64,000 nt of DNA from contig PLRS01000093.1 of NCBI GenBank assembly GCA_003164035.1, forward strand, positions 1 to 64,000, read 5' to 3'. The position numbers and the translations under genes were made by a program. This document shows, in pieces, positions 43,573 through 52,767 of this stretch; position 1 is the stretch's first letter; each line of letters starts with the position of its first letter. This stretch comes from Bryobacterales bacterium (GTDB taxonomy: Bacteria; Acidobacteriota; Terriglobia; Bryobacterales; Bryobacteraceae). Under the pieces are notes generated by a model. That model searched no databases, had not been told where the DNA came from, and saw only the letters and a program-made list of their open reading frames with translations.

Positions 43573-43599
43573 AAAAAGGGGTAGGCTCTCGCCTACCCC
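43573..43599 (-). terminator. Intrinsic-terminator-like hairpin just upstream of the NYN gene
   Basis: On the minus strand the perfect stem GGGGTAGGC/GCCTACCCC with a GAGA loop is followed by TTTTTGATTTT. The T-tract ends about 20 bases before ATG 43552. It could end the aconitase transcript (stop at 43864) or act as an attenuator in the NYN leader. There is too little room for a promoter between it and the gene. Confidence 0.7.
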
Positions 43600-43863
43600 T
43601 CTGTAACGGAAGTAAATATCTTAATTAGATTAGCAATCCGATTCTCGCACGGCAGCGCATAGGTGTCAATGGAAATATCGGGCACCTTGCCGTATGTGTA
43701 TGATACTATGGGAGATTCTTTAGCCTCGACTCTGCGATCTCCTGGGCATGATCCATATAGGGCCAGCTACCACCTCAGACACAATGCCCCCGGGCGCGAT
43801 TCGTACGCATGATGCGTGATTATGAACGCAAAATGCGTATCACGAAGGCCCCGGAGCTACGCC
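43600..43863. other. Intergenic region between aconitase and NYN gene
   Basis: Lower in GC than the surroundings. On the minus strand TTGACA lies near 43665-43670, with GAGAAT 17 bases on; this is a weak promoter candidate for the NYN gene that would put the hairpin at 43573-43599 in its leader. TGCGT/ACGCA words near 43805-43845 form small palindromes. I looked for a tRNA cloverleaf on both strands and saw none. Confidence 0.35.
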
Positions 43864-46494
43864 TTACCCCGCCAACTGCCTCAGCACATACGGCAGAATC
43901 CCGCCGTTGCGATAATATTCCACTTCCTGCGGCGTATCCACGCGCACCGTTACGGTGAATTTCTTTTCGCCGCCATCGGCCCCTACCGCGCGTATGGTTG
44001 CCTTGCGGCCGCCGCCGTTGAGCGCAGCCGGGATTCCTTCGATGTGGAACACTTCCTTGCCGGTGAGGCCCAGCGAGGCCGCATTTTCGCCCTCGCTGTA
44101 CTGGAGCGGCAGCAGGCCCATGCCCACCAGGTTGGTGCGGTGAATGCGTTCGAAGCTCTCCGCGATTACCGCCCGCACGCCCAGCAGCATGACCCCCTTC
44201 GCCGCCCAATCGCGCGACGATCCCGAACCGTATTCCTTGCCGGCCAGGATCAGCAGCGGTACGCCCTCCCGTTGGTATTCCATGGCAGCGTCGTAGATGA
44301 ACTGCTGCTCGCCGCCGGGCAGGTGCACCGTCCAGCCGCCCTCGGTGCCGGGCGCGAGCTGATTGCGCAGGCGGATATTGGCCAGCGTGCCGCGTACCAT
44401 GGCTTCGTGGTTGCCGCGGCGCGCGCCGTAGGAGTTGAAATCGGCCGGCTTCACCCCCAGCCCGATCAGATACTTTCCCGCCGGGCTGTCGGCCGGAATC
44501 GACCCCGCCGGCGAAATGTGATCGGTCGTCACCGAATCGCCCAGCATCGCTAGCGCGCGCATGCCGGCGAAATCGTGAATCGATTGGGCCGGGTCCGCCA
44601 ATTGCTCGAAGTAGGGCGGCTTCTTGATATAGGTGGAGCTCGCGTCCCACTGAAACGTGTTACCGGTCGGCACCGGCAGCGTCTGCCAACTCGCATCGCC
44701 ATCGAAAACGTGGGCGTATTCGTGTTCGAACATGCCCTGGTCGATGGCCGTGCGCACGGTCGCCGCGATCTCTTCGTTGCTGGGCCAGATGTCGCGGAGG
44801 TAAACCGGCTGGCCGTCGGAGCCGGTGCCCAACGGGTCGCTGGTCAGGTCGATATCCACCGTTCCGGCCAGCGCGTACGCCACCACCAGCGGCGGCGAGG
44901 CCAGGTAGTTGGCTTTCACCAGCGGATTCACCCGCCCCTCGAAGTTGCGGTTGCCGCTGAGCACTGCCGCCACCACCAGGTTCTCTTTGTTCACCGCCTG
45001 CGCCACCGCCTCCGGCAGCGGCCCGCTGTTGCCAATGCACGTGGTGCAGCCGAAACCGACCAGGTTGAACTTGAGTTTCTCAAGCGAGTCGAGCAGCCCC
45101 GCCTTCTTGTAATAATCGATCACCACCTTGGAGCCGGGAGCCAGGCTGGTCTTCACCCACGGCTTCACCGTGAGCCCGCGCTCGACCGCCTTTTTGGCCA
45201 CCAGCCCCGCCGCCAACATCACCGATGGATTGGAAGTGTTGGTGCAACTGGTAATGGCGGCAATCACCACCGCGCCGTCCCCAACCGCCGTCTCGCTGCT
45301 CTTGCCCGCGCCGGGGAAGGCGTCGTGGAAATTCTTCTTCACCCCACCCAGTTCCACGCGGTCCTGCGGGCGCTTGGGCCCGGCCATCGAAGGCGTCACC
45401 TGGGCCAGGTCGAGCGCCAGCGTATCGGCATAGACCGGGTCGGGCGTCTCGTCGGTCCGGAACAGCCCTTGCTCTTTGGTGTAGGCTTCCACCAGCGCCA
45501 CCAGTTCGGCCGGGCGGTTGCTGAATTTCAGGTATGCCAGGGTTTCGTGGTCGACCGGGAAAAAGCCCATGGTGGCGCCGTATTCGGGAGCCATATTGGC
45601 CACCGTGGCGCGGTCGGCCAGGCTCAGCGCGCTCAACCCCGGGCCATAGAATTCCACGAATTTGCCCACCACGCCCTTCTTGCGCAGCATCTGGGTGATG
45701 GTCAGCACCAGGTCCGTCGCGGTGCAGCCTTCCTTCAACCTGCCGTGCAGCTTGAAACCCACCACCGGCGGCAGCAGCATGGAAATTGGCTGGCCCAGCA
45801 TGCAGGCTTCAGCTTCAATGCCGCCCACTCCCCAGCCGAGCACGCCCAACCCGTTGATCATGGTGGTGTGCGAATCGGTGCCCACCACCGAATCCGGATA
45901 AGCCGCGCCGTCCTTTGTGAAGACCACCGGCGCCAGATACTCCAGGTTCACCTGGTGGACGATGCCGGTATCGGGCGGCACCACGCGAAAATTGCGGAAC
46001 GCCGTCTGCCCCCAGCGCAGCAGCATATAACGCTCGCGGTTGCGCTCGAATTCCAGCAGGGCGTTCAGGTCGAAGGCTTGCGCCGTCCCGAAGTGGTCCA
46101 CCTGCACCGAATGATCGATCACCAGGTCGGCCGGCATCAGCGGGTTGGCGCGCGCCGGGTCGGCGCCCATGGCGGCCAGCGCATCCCGCATCGCCGCCAG
46201 GTCCACTACCGCCGGAACGCCGGTGAAATCCTGCAACAATACCCGCGCCGGCATGAAGCTGATCTCTTTGCTCTCGACCCCCGCGGCTCCGGCGGCGACA
46301 TATTCGATGTCGACGGCCGAAACCCGCCGCCCGTCTTCGTGACGCAACAGGTTTTCAAGCAGAATCCTGGTGGAAAATGGCAGCCGCGCAGTTTGGCCGG
46401 CGCCCTTTTCGTCTATTGCCGCCAGCCGGAAATATCCATACTCGGCGGCGCCCACGCGCAGCTTCGCCGCCGCGCCAAAACTGTTTTGAGCCAT
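43864..46494 (-). CDS. acnA: Aconitate hydratase A
   Basis: Interconverts citrate and isocitrate in the TCA cycle. The 876-residue length is usual for the AcnA/IRP1 group. The [4Fe-4S] cluster ligands are Cys417 ([10 protein letters not shown]), Cys483 and Cys486 ([12 protein letters not shown]). [20 protein letters not shown] and the C-terminal swivel-domain segment [16 protein letters not shown] are present. TATAAT at 46502-46507 lies seven bases before ATG 46494, predicting a leaderless message. It is transcribed alone. Confidence 0.97.
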   Translation of the reverse strand: MAQNSFGAAAKLRVGAAEYGYFRLAAIDEKGAGQTARLPFSTRILLENLLRHEDGRRVSAVDIEYVAAGAAGVESKEISFMPARVLLQDFTGVPAVVDLAAMRDALAAMGADPARANPLMPADLVIDHSVQVDHFGTAQAFDLNALLEFERNRERYMLLRWGQTAFRNFRVVPPDTGIVHQVNLEYLAPVVFTKDGAAYPDSVVGTDSHTTMINGLGVLGWGVGGIEAEACMLGQPISMLLPPVVGFKLHGRLKEGCTATDLVLTITQMLRKKGVVGKFVEFYGPGLSALSLADRATVANMAPEYGATMGFFPVDHETLAYLKFSNRPAELVALVEAYTKEQGLFRTDETPDPVYADTLALDLAQVTPSMAGPKRPQDRVELGGVKKNFHDAFPGAGKSSETAVGDGAVVIAAITSCTNTSNPSVMLAAGLVAKKAVERGLTVKPWVKTSLAPGSKVVIDYYKKAGLLDSLEKLKFNLVGFGCTTCIGNSGPLPEAVAQAVNKENLVVAAVLSGNRNFEGRVNPLVKANYLASPPLVVAYALAGTVDIDLTSDPLGTGSDGQPVYLRDIWPSNEEIAATVRTAIDQGMFEHEYAHVFDGDASWQTLPVPTGNTFQWDASSTYIKKPPYFEQLADPAQSIHDFAGMRALAMLGDSVTTDHISPAGSIPADSPAGKYLIGLGVKPADFNSYGARRGNHEAMVRGTLANIRLRNQLAPGTEGGWTVHLPGGEQQFIYDAAMEYQREGVPLLILAGKEYGSGSSRDWAAKGVMLLGVRAVIAESFERIHRTNLVGMGLLPLQYSEGENAASLGLTGKEVFHIEGIPAALNGGGRKATIRAVGADGGEKKFTVTVRVDTPQEVEYYRNGGILPYVLRQLAG

Positions 46495-46501
46495 CAGTCC
46501 G

Positions 46502-46507
46502 ATTATA
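46502..46507 (-). promoter_or_regulatory. -10 box of acnA, leaderless geometry
   Basis: A perfect TATAAT on the minus strand, seven bases from the ATG, with no ribosome site between them. Confidence 0.5.
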
Positions 46508-46537
46508 GAAGGAAAGCGCCGGGGAACAGGGAGCCGG

Positions 46538-46614
46538 GTGGGACAGGCCTCCTGGCCTGTCAGGCAGCCCGGAAAAGCCGTGCGCGGCTACGACAGGCCG
46601 GGAGTCCTGTCCCG
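46538..46614. repeat. Inverted repeat, family B copy 2
   Basis: GTGGGACAGGCCTCCTGGCC at 46538 pairs with CGACAGGCCGGGAGTCCTGT up to 46614. The arms match copy 1 (329-405) with one or two changes, while the loop differs. It lies between acnA and the radical SAM gene. Confidence 0.85.
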
Positions 46615-46633
46615 CGTTTCCGAACGCAAGTAT

Positions 46634-48340
46634 TCAGGCGCCCACCGGTTCTTCCGGAACGGGAAGCAGAGCGGACAGGGCATCGAGACGCGCTTCGGGA
46701 AGGTCCCAATTGCGGCGCTCGATGATGGTTGGCGGTTCGTAGGTTTGGCCGGCCGCGAGGCGTTTCCGTTCGCGGCGCGCCGCCCATAGCAGCGCCGGAC
46801 CCAATGCCAGCGTTGCAGCCCGGCTCAACCATCCGAATTCATGAGCCACCTGCCGGCGCAAAACGTGGATTTTTTCGGCTATTTGCGGATTGCCCCGGCG
46901 GAGGTACTTTTCCATGGCAAACAGAGCGGCGGCATAGCCCGTGCCCAGCGACCGCGCTTCCCAGGCGAAACGGGAGCGCACGCGCGGGTCGGAGTCGCTC
47001 TTGTAACGCAGCCAGCCTTCCAGCGTGGTGCGGCAAATGCGGTAGATACTGGGCCCGTTGCGCTCGAAATCGCGGCGAAAGGCGCCGTCCAGAAAGCGCT
47101 TGGAATCTTCCCGGCTGATGGCGGCATGGCGGAAATTGAACTTGTCCTGGCCGTGAATGTCCGCCAGGTCGACGCCCTCCAGCATTCTGCCCTGCTCCGT
47201 CATTTCGGCGAAAAGCGGCGTGCCGGGCACTGGGGTGTACAGCATGAACTGATGAAAATCGGTATCGTGGGCGACGGCGTGCTCGATTTCACCGGCGATA
47301 TTCTCCGGCGTGTGGTGCTCCAGGCCGACGATGGTCGAGCCCAGCACCTTGATGCCGTGATGCCGCAGTTCGCGGGTGAGTGCGATGGTGTCGGCGCCCT
47401 TCAACTTCAAGTAAGACGAGTGCAGCGATTCAAGGCCCATCCACACCCACGAAACGCCCAATTCCACCAGTTCCCGCATGGTGTATTGCGCGATCGCATT
47501 GGCCGAAGAGAATACGTACAGCGCCCAAGCCTTGCCGTTGCGCCGCATGAAATCGAGCAACTCCATGGCGCGCCGCTTGTGCAGCAGGAAATTCTCGTCC
47601 ATCACGAAAAAGGACCGCACCCCCAGCTTGCTCTCCATCTCGCTCATCACGCCGTAAAGTTCTTCGCCGGTATTATAAAAATTCAGATAGTGCCCTTTGC
47701 CGCCGAAAAACGCCGAAGTGGTGCAGAAATTGCAACCCATGGGGCAGCCCACCGAAGGAATGATGGTGGCGGCGTTGGTGCCTTTGTTTTGGGGCAGCTT
47801 CACGCCCAGCGTGCGGGCCTCGAAGCCGGAGACGATTTCCGGATGGCGGATGGCCGCCTTGTCGTCTTCTCCCAGGAAGCGGCGCATCCAGGAAATCCCG
47901 TCGCCGCGCACGAAATGGTCCGCATCCACCATTTTTTCCAGGTCCGGGGTAGCCGTCACGTGCCCACCGATCACGATGGTGGCGCGCGGCGCGATCTTTC
48001 GTACTATGCGGCACATCTCCCGCACTTTACCCACGTTCACAATGATCGAGGAAATGCCGACGATGTCGTAATCGTGGGCCGCCAGTTCGGCTTCGAACGC
48101 TTCGCGTGTAGGGAAATCCAGCACCGTCGTGGGCGCGGAGATGTTGCGTTGAATCATGAGGATGCCCCACGACCGGTGAAACATGCGCAGCGAAAACGGC
48201 CCCTGCTCCCTGGTCACCTGGTTGTGATACAGCTCCATGGGGTTGATCTCGCGGGAGCCGAATTCATCGTTCTGAGCATAGGGCCCGAAGACGGATGCCA
48301 GCAGAATTCGAGCTTGCGGACCTTTAGGATGTTTTTGCAT
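46634..48340 (-). CDS. B12-binding radical SAM protein
   Basis: A 568-residue protein. The N-terminal part (ILLASVFGPYAQNDEF, YDIVGISSIIVNVGKVREMC, ATIVIGGHVTATPDLEKM) is a cobalamin-binding Rossmann domain. The radical SAM cluster is Cys199, Cys203 and Cys206 (CPMGCNFC). The C-terminal ~150 residues are basic and helical, as in hopanoid or lipid-modifying members, but the substrate is unknown. The frame extends to 48463, but ATG 48340 gives the family start and has TATAAT at 48366-48371 upstream. Confidence 0.9.
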   Translation of the reverse strand: MQKHPKGPQARILLASVFGPYAQNDEFGSREINPMELYHNQVTREQGPFSLRMFHRSWGILMIQRNISAPTTVLDFPTREAFEAELAAHDYDIVGISSIIVNVGKVREMCRIVRKIAPRATIVIGGHVTATPDLEKMVDADHFVRGDGISWMRRFLGEDDKAAIRHPEIVSGFEARTLGVKLPQNKGTNAATIIPSVGCPMGCNFCTTSAFFGGKGHYLNFYNTGEELYGVMSEMESKLGVRSFFVMDENFLLHKRRAMELLDFMRRNGKAWALYVFSSANAIAQYTMRELVELGVSWVWMGLESLHSSYLKLKGADTIALTRELRHHGIKVLGSTIVGLEHHTPENIAGEIEHAVAHDTDFHQFMLYTPVPGTPLFAEMTEQGRMLEGVDLADIHGQDKFNFRHAAISREDSKRFLDGAFRRDFERNGPSIYRICRTTLEGWLRYKSDSDPRVRSRFAWEARSLGTGYAAALFAMEKYLRRGNPQIAEKIHVLRRQVAHEFGWLSRAATLALGPALLWAARRERKRLAAGQTYEPPTIIERRNWDLPEARLDALSALLPVPEEPVGA

Positions 48341-48365
48341 TGGAGATAAAAGGTGCTTAATGGCG

Positions 48366-48371
48366 ATTATA
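48366..48371 (-). promoter_or_regulatory. -10 box of the radical SAM gene
   Basis: TATAAT on the minus strand, 25 bases upstream of ATG 48340, giving a ~19-nt leader. Confidence 0.45.
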
Positions 48372-48419
48372 CCACCGGGGGAAGGGGGGCGCTCTCCGGT
48401 TCTGGGGAAATCCGCTCCC

Positions 48420-48545
48420 GGCAACCGCTCCCTGACGGTCGCGGCTTCGGTAAGTGATTGCAAACGCGTGGCTTCCGTAACCGAGCCGCGACCGTAAGGG
48501 AGCGGTTGCCGCGCCTAAACTGCGAAATCCACTGATCGGTTAAGC
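48420..48545. repeat. Palindromic repeat, family A (with right flank)
   Basis: The hairpin arms are at 48420-48449 and 48480-48511. The right flank GCGCCTAAACTGCGAAATCC and GATCGGTTAAGC matches the 60654 copy. The remaining 48546-48807 region upstream of the methyltransferase holds one ORF (48590-48793, 67 codons, LTPEQRSERTRRVRAKDD) that I cannot assign and consider doubtful. Confidence 0.85.
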
Positions 48546-48807
48546 AGTTAAGCACCCGGCTGCTCCGGCCGGCCGATAAGAAGTGTAGAATGGTGTTCTC
48601 CCCCGAAGCGAGGCAGCCTGTGAATACGCTCACGCCGGAACAGCGTAGCGAGCGGACGCGCCGGGTCCGGGCGAAGGACGACAAGACGGTTTGTCGTGCC
48701 TGTGCGCGCCGTTCTTCGGGCGGCCCGCCGAGGCCGATCCCGCCGGCGGGTCGTTGCCGCGAAGCCCAACATTGCGCTTCCAAGCGGCGGTAAAATCATT
48801 CTGGTAG

Positions 48808-50193
48808 ATGGATGTTTTTGGCGGAGGCGTGGGCCGGCAGGGATCGATACGTGAATCGCGGCGGGGATGTATTGCGGTGCCGATGACAAAGGGGAAAAGA
48901 CGACCGATCGGCGTCGACCTGTTTGCGGGCGCCGGTGGCATGAGTCTCGGCTTCGAGCAGGCGGGGTTCGACGTCGCGGCGGCGGTCGAGTACGACCCGG
49001 TCCATTGCTCGACGCACGAGTTCAATTTCCCGGACTGTGCAGCCATTTGTCGGAGCGTTGCCGATATCGACGGCGCCTATATACGGCGCGAGTCGCGAAT
49101 AGGCGACGCTAATGTGGATGTCGTGTTCGGCGGCGCGCCGTGTCAAGGGTTTAGCATGATCGGCAAGCGGGCGTTAGACGATCCCCGGAACTCCCTCGTG
49201 CATCACTTCGTCCGTCTTGTGGCGGATCTTAGGGCGTCGTACTTCGTCTTCGAGAACGTGCGGGGGTTGACCATCGGCCAACATGCACGCTTCCTCGACG
49301 AGATCATTTGCGAGTTCGGGAAGAACGGTTATCGGGTTGTGGAGGATTATCAAGTCCTGAACGCAGCTCACTACGGGGTGCCGCAGGACCGTTGGCGCCT
49401 GTTCCTGTTCGGCGCGCGGAAGGGCCACCCGTTGCCGGAGTACCCGCGGCGCTCGCACGAGCCTCCGAAGAACGGGAATGGCGTGCACGGCAACCTGTTC
49501 CTCAGGAGTACGCCCACCGTTTGGGAAGCGTTGCGCGATCTCCCGGACGCCGAGGACTATGACGAACTGCTGGATCGGGACTGGGTCCGTGCGCGATTCA
49601 AAATGCCCACCGAGTATTCGGCTCCACTCCGCGGGCATGAGACGGATCCCGAGGACTACACCGTGCCGCGAGAGTTCGATTCCACTCTCCTGACTTCAAG
49701 CCGGCGCACGATCCACACGGAACTATCGAGGAGGCGGTTCTCCGAAACGAAACCAGGGGACACCGAGCCGGTCAGCCGATTCCACAAGCTAGACCCAAAT
49801 GGGGTCTGCAACACGATTCGGGCGGGAACCGCGAGCGACAGGGGCGCCTTTACGTCGCCGCGCCCGATCCACCCTTACTCGCCGCGATGCATTACCGTGC
49901 GCGAGGCTGCCCGGCTACACTCCTATCCCGACTGGTTCCGGCTGCACGTAACGAAGTGGCACGGATTTCGCCAGATAGGAAACTCGGTTCCCCCACTTCT
50001 TGCGCGCGCGGCGGCTTCGAAGGTCCGCGAAGCGCTCGATATCGCGCCGCGGAGGCCCGAGCGCTCAATCGAACTCGGCGACGAGCGCCTGCTCTCGTTC
50101 GACATGTCGGATGCCGCGGCCAGATATGGCGTGAAGGCCGACGTCGTACCCAAACGCAAGCGCATGCCGCCCGAGGCCGGCGTACATGGCTGA
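48808..50193 (+). CDS. DNA (cytosine-5) methyltransferase
   Basis: A type II m5C methyltransferase of 461 residues. Motif I is GVDLFAGAGGMSLGFEQAGF, motif IV GGAPCQGFS with catalytic Cys112, motif VI FVFENVRGL, motif VIII QDRWRLFLFG, and motif X RQIGNSVPPLLA. The variable target-recognition region lies around residues 230-340. The first ~25 residues (MDVFGGGVGRQGS) are not family-like, so ATG 48883 (MTKGKRRPIGV) may be the true start. TAAAAT at 48791-48796 is a possible -10 box. It overlaps the next gene by eight bases and protects host DNA from that nuclease. The recognition site is unknown. Confidence 0.95.
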   Translation: MDVFGGGVGRQGSIRESRRGCIAVPMTKGKRRPIGVDLFAGAGGMSLGFEQAGFDVAAAVEYDPVHCSTHEFNFPDCAAICRSVADIDGAYIRRESRIGDANVDVVFGGAPCQGFSMIGKRALDDPRNSLVHHFVRLVADLRASYFVFENVRGLTIGQHARFLDEIICEFGKNGYRVVEDYQVLNAAHYGVPQDRWRLFLFGARKGHPLPEYPRRSHEPPKNGNGVHGNLFLRSTPTVWEALRDLPDAEDYDELLDRDWVRARFKMPTEYSAPLRGHETDPEDYTVPREFDSTLLTSSRRTIHTELSRRRFSETKPGDTEPVSRFHKLDPNGVCNTIRAGTASDRGAFTSPRPIHPYSPRCITVREAARLHSYPDWFRLHVTKWHGFRQIGNSVPPLLARAAASKVREALDIAPRRPERSIELGDERLLSFDMSDAAARYGVKADVVPKRKRMPPEAGVHG

Positions 50194-51010
50194 GAAGAAA
50201 CCCGCCGCCTCTCCCGGAAAAAAGCCGAACCGCTACTCCGCGATCGTCGGCACGATCTTCAAACGCCATTACAGGCGTGGAGAAACCCAATTCGATTTCT
50301 CTCGCGACGAGTTCGTTGGGGTCGCCAAATCGCTTGGGATTGCGTTGCCCAAGAACCTGGGCGATACGATCTATTCGTTCCGCTTTCGCACCGCCCTGCC
50401 GCCGGAGATCGTGGCCACGGCCCCAAAAGGCATGGAGTGGGGCATCGAGCTTGCGGGCAAGGGCTTGTATCGGTTTCGGCTCGGCACGCTAATCCGGATC
50501 GTGCCACGGCCGGATCTGATCGCCATCAAGATACCGGACGCTACGCCCGAGATCGTCGCGTCCTATGCTCTCAGCGACGAACAGGCACTGCTTGCTAAGG
50601 TGCGATACAACCGATTGATCGACATCTTCCTTGGCATAGCGGCGTACTCCCTCCAGAACCATCTGCGAACTACTGTCAGTGGTATCGGCCAAATCGAGGT
50701 GGACGAGATCTACGTGGGGGTCAATCGTAACGGGCAGCAGTTCGCGATCCCCGTCCAGGCGAAGGGTGGTACCGACCAGCTCGGCGTGACCCAGACTCGT
50801 CAGGATATAGCGTGTTGCGTCCAGAAGTTCGCGCGGCTCACGTGCCGGCCCGTTTCCGCGCAGTTCACGGCGGACGATACGATCGCCCTTTTCGAGTCGA
50901 CGCTCGACGGCGAAGACGTCAAGGTCGTCGAGGAGAAGCACTACCGCCTCGTGCCGTCGGACGAAATCGGCGATCAAGACCTCATCACGTACTCCAAACG
51001 TGGGCGCTGA
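50186..51010 (+). CDS. Predicted type II restriction endonuclease (PD-(D/E)XK-like)
   Basis: A 274-residue protein lying between methyltransferase and vsr genes and overlapping the former by eight bases. I recognise the N-terminal pattern (ETQFDFSRDEFVGVAKSLGI, LPKNLGDTIYSFRFRT) from endonuclease genes in R-M contexts. A candidate catalytic core is Glu171-x-Asp173 (QIEVDEIYVGV), a strand FAIPVQAKGG with Lys193, and Gln191 in the usual Glu/Asp place. Cleavage site and activity are inference from position. Confidence 0.78.
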   Translation: MAEKKPAASPGKKPNRYSAIVGTIFKRHYRRGETQFDFSRDEFVGVAKSLGIALPKNLGDTIYSFRFRTALPPEIVATAPKGMEWGIELAGKGLYRFRLGTLIRIVPRPDLIAIKIPDATPEIVASYALSDEQALLAKVRYNRLIDIFLGIAAYSLQNHLRTTVSGIGQIEVDEIYVGVNRNGQQFAIPVQAKGGTDQLGVTQTRQDIACCVQKFARLTCRPVSAQFTADDTIALFESTLDGEDVKVVEEKHYRLVPSDEIGDQDLITYSKRGR

Positions 51011-51018
51011 GAATCCGT

Positions 51019-51489
51019 ATGGACCACGTCTCCAAAGAGGTCCGATCTAAGATCATGGCCACGGTGCGGTCGACGGGAGGCCGCACCACCGAACTGGCCC
51101 TCGGCCGGTTATTGTGGGCGGCCGGGCTGCGGGGATATCGCAAGCAATGGCCGGTCGCCGGAAAGCCGGACTTTGCGTGGCCGGCATTAAAGATCGCCGT
51201 GTTCGTCGACGGCTGTTTCTGGCACGGGTGTACGCGATGCAAGTACTTGCCGCGAACGCACACCAAGTTCTGGCGCGACAAGATCGAAACGAACCAGCGT
51301 CGCGACCGCCGCGTGTCGCAGCGGCTTCGGCGGGCGGGATGGACGGTTATCCGGGTGAGGGAGTGCGCCGTGTTCCGCGCCGGCACTCTTCGCCGGATCT
51401 CACGGGCGCTCGACTCGCGCCGGGCTGCATCGAGCTGGCAGCCTCGAAGCAAGAGTCAAGCAATGACTTCCGCCGCTACGGCCCGATAA
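51019..51489 (+). CDS. vsr: Very short patch repair (Vsr) endonuclease
   Basis: A 156-residue mismatch endonuclease that nicks 5' of T in T-G mismatches left by deamination of 5-methylcytosine. The catalytic Asp lies in GKPDFAWPA, with the zinc- and active-site segment FVDGCFWHGCTRC and the family N terminus RSKIMATVRSTGGRTTELALGR. It starts eight bases after the nuclease stop, completing a methyltransferase-nuclease-Vsr operon. The last ~30 residues (SSWQPRSKSQAMTSAATAR) are an unconserved tail. Confidence 0.95.
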   Translation: MDHVSKEVRSKIMATVRSTGGRTTELALGRLLWAAGLRGYRKQWPVAGKPDFAWPALKIAVFVDGCFWHGCTRCKYLPRTHTKFWRDKIETNQRRDRRVSQRLRRAGWTVIRVRECAVFRAGTLRRISRALDSRRAASSWQPRSKSQAMTSAATAR

Positions 51490-51506
51490 GGGGTGGGGCC
51501 GCCAAT

Positions 51507-52742
51507 CTACCGGCCAGGAAAGCTTGAGAACTTATGGATCGTCAGCCCGCTCAACAGCTTCGGGTAGAAATCGGTGGACTTCTGGGGCATGACGCCGCCG
51601 CCGAAAGAGGTGTCGGCGACCTGCCGGATCGAAGTGGGTTTCAGCAGAAAAGCGACTTGCGCCGTGCCTTCGCGTGCGGCGGCGATGGCGGCATCGAGGC
51701 CGCGAATGTACCGCAGGTATTTCTCGTCGCGAACCGCGGCCGGGTCGATGCCGAGGTTTTCTTCAAGCAGTTGGCGATGCAACACGCGGACGTCCAGGTC
51801 GCCGGAAGCAGCCAGTTCTTCGAGCAGGTACAAGCGATTGCCGATGGCCGCGCCGATCGCGACCTTGCCGTTGTCAATCGCCCAGGCAGCGCGGAGAACC
51901 GCCGGATTGCCGATTTCTTCGACCCGGAACTCTGTGGCGGCTTTGGCCAGAAAGTGGCCGGTATCGACGCCGTTCACCAGCCGGTGGGTAGCCAGAATGC
52001 GCAATCCGGGCGAGTGCATGTTGACGAACGTCATGGGCACCCGATCGGCACCGGCAAGTGTGGGGTTTTCGTTCCGGAACGCCAGCGCGGTTTCGTAGCG
52101 ATGATGGCCATCGGCGATAATGAGTTTCTTGTCGGCCATCGACTGCTGGATAGGGCTGGCGGAAGAGATTCGCCAGAGCCGGTGAATGGCGCCGTATTCG
52201 TCCGCGACCTCGCCCAGCGGGGCCGATTGCGCGGCTTCGTCCAGCAGACGATCGATCGCCCCCTCCGGGTCGGGATAGAGCAGGAAAAGCTGCTCGGCCT
52301 GAGCGTGGGTGTGCCGCAGCAACTCCAGACGGTCCTTTTTGGGACCGGCCAGAGTTTGCTCGTGCCGGTGAACCACGCCCGCCGAATAATCCTCCACCGC
52401 GCCCAGGGCGATAAAGCCCTTGCGGGTGAGGCGTTCGCCCGTATCGGGTTCGGTGAACTCCTGAAAATAGGCGAAGACCGAGGGTTCCGGGTCGGCCGCC
52501 AGAATGCCGGATCGGATCCAGCTTTCCAGGTGCCCGGCCGCGCGCGTATACACATTGCCGGTGTCGGTGTCGCCGGGCCGGCGCTCGCCAAGAATGATGC
52601 GCACCAGGTTATACGGGCTCAGCGCCAGGTACCGCGCCTGCATGGCCGGGGAAATCTTGTCGTATGGCTGAGTGACCAGATCGCCCAACGGGCCGGCTTT
52701 TGGGCTGTAACGAAAGGGTTGAAAAGGAAAGATGCGTGCCAA
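51507..52742 (-). CDS. DUF1015 protein (SerK-like)
   Basis: A 411-residue cytoplasmic protein of the DUF1015 family, which includes free-serine kinases, so a kinase role is possible. Family segments are ARIFPFQPFRYSP at the start, VTQPYDKISPAM, IADGHHRYETALAFRNE and FLLKPTSIRQVADTSFGGGVMPQKSTDFYPKL-type residues at the end. The upstream ATG 52766 adds eight non-family residues. TTG 52742 begins right at the family N terminus and has TATTCT at 52748-52753 five bases upstream. It converges on the vsr gene. Confidence 0.88.
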   Translation of the reverse strand: MARIFPFQPFRYSPKAGPLGDLVTQPYDKISPAMQARYLALSPYNLVRIILGERRPGDTDTGNVYTRAAGHLESWIRSGILAADPEPSVFAYFQEFTEPDTGERLTRKGFIALGAVEDYSAGVVHRHEQTLAGPKKDRLELLRHTHAQAEQLFLLYPDPEGAIDRLLDEAAQSAPLGEVADEYGAIHRLWRISSASPIQQSMADKKLIIADGHHRYETALAFRNENPTLAGADRVPMTFVNMHSPGLRILATHRLVNGVDTGHFLAKAATEFRVEEIGNPAVLRAAWAIDNGKVAIGAAIGNRLYLLEELAASGDLDVRVLHRQLLEENLGIDPAAVRDEKYLRYIRGLDAAIAAAREGTAQVAFLLKPTSIRQVADTSFGGGVMPQKSTDFYPKLLSGLTIHKFSSFPGR

Positions 52743-52747
52743 GTTCC

Positions 52748-52753
52748 AGAATA
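52748..52753 (-). promoter_or_regulatory. -10 box of the DUF1015 gene, leaderless geometry
   Basis: TATTCT on the minus strand, five bases before TTG 52742. If used, it excludes ATG 52766 as start because that codon lies upstream of the transcript. Confidence 0.4.
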
Positions 52754-52767
52754 GCAGGCGCGACAAC

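Noticed and set aside
43600-43863. tRNA or small RNA gene
   Set aside because: No cloverleaf or CCA-type end was found on either strand; only short palindromes.
44575-46725. A 716-codon plus-strand ORF opposite aconitase
   Set aside because: His/Arg/Gln-rich shadow; acnA on the minus strand is complete.
48590-48793. A 67-codon ORF (LTPEQRSERTRRVRAKDD) upstream of the methyltransferase
   Set aside because: Short, no family, low-complexity basic C terminus, and a -10-like TAGAAT that overlaps the ATG. Not enough to call a gene.
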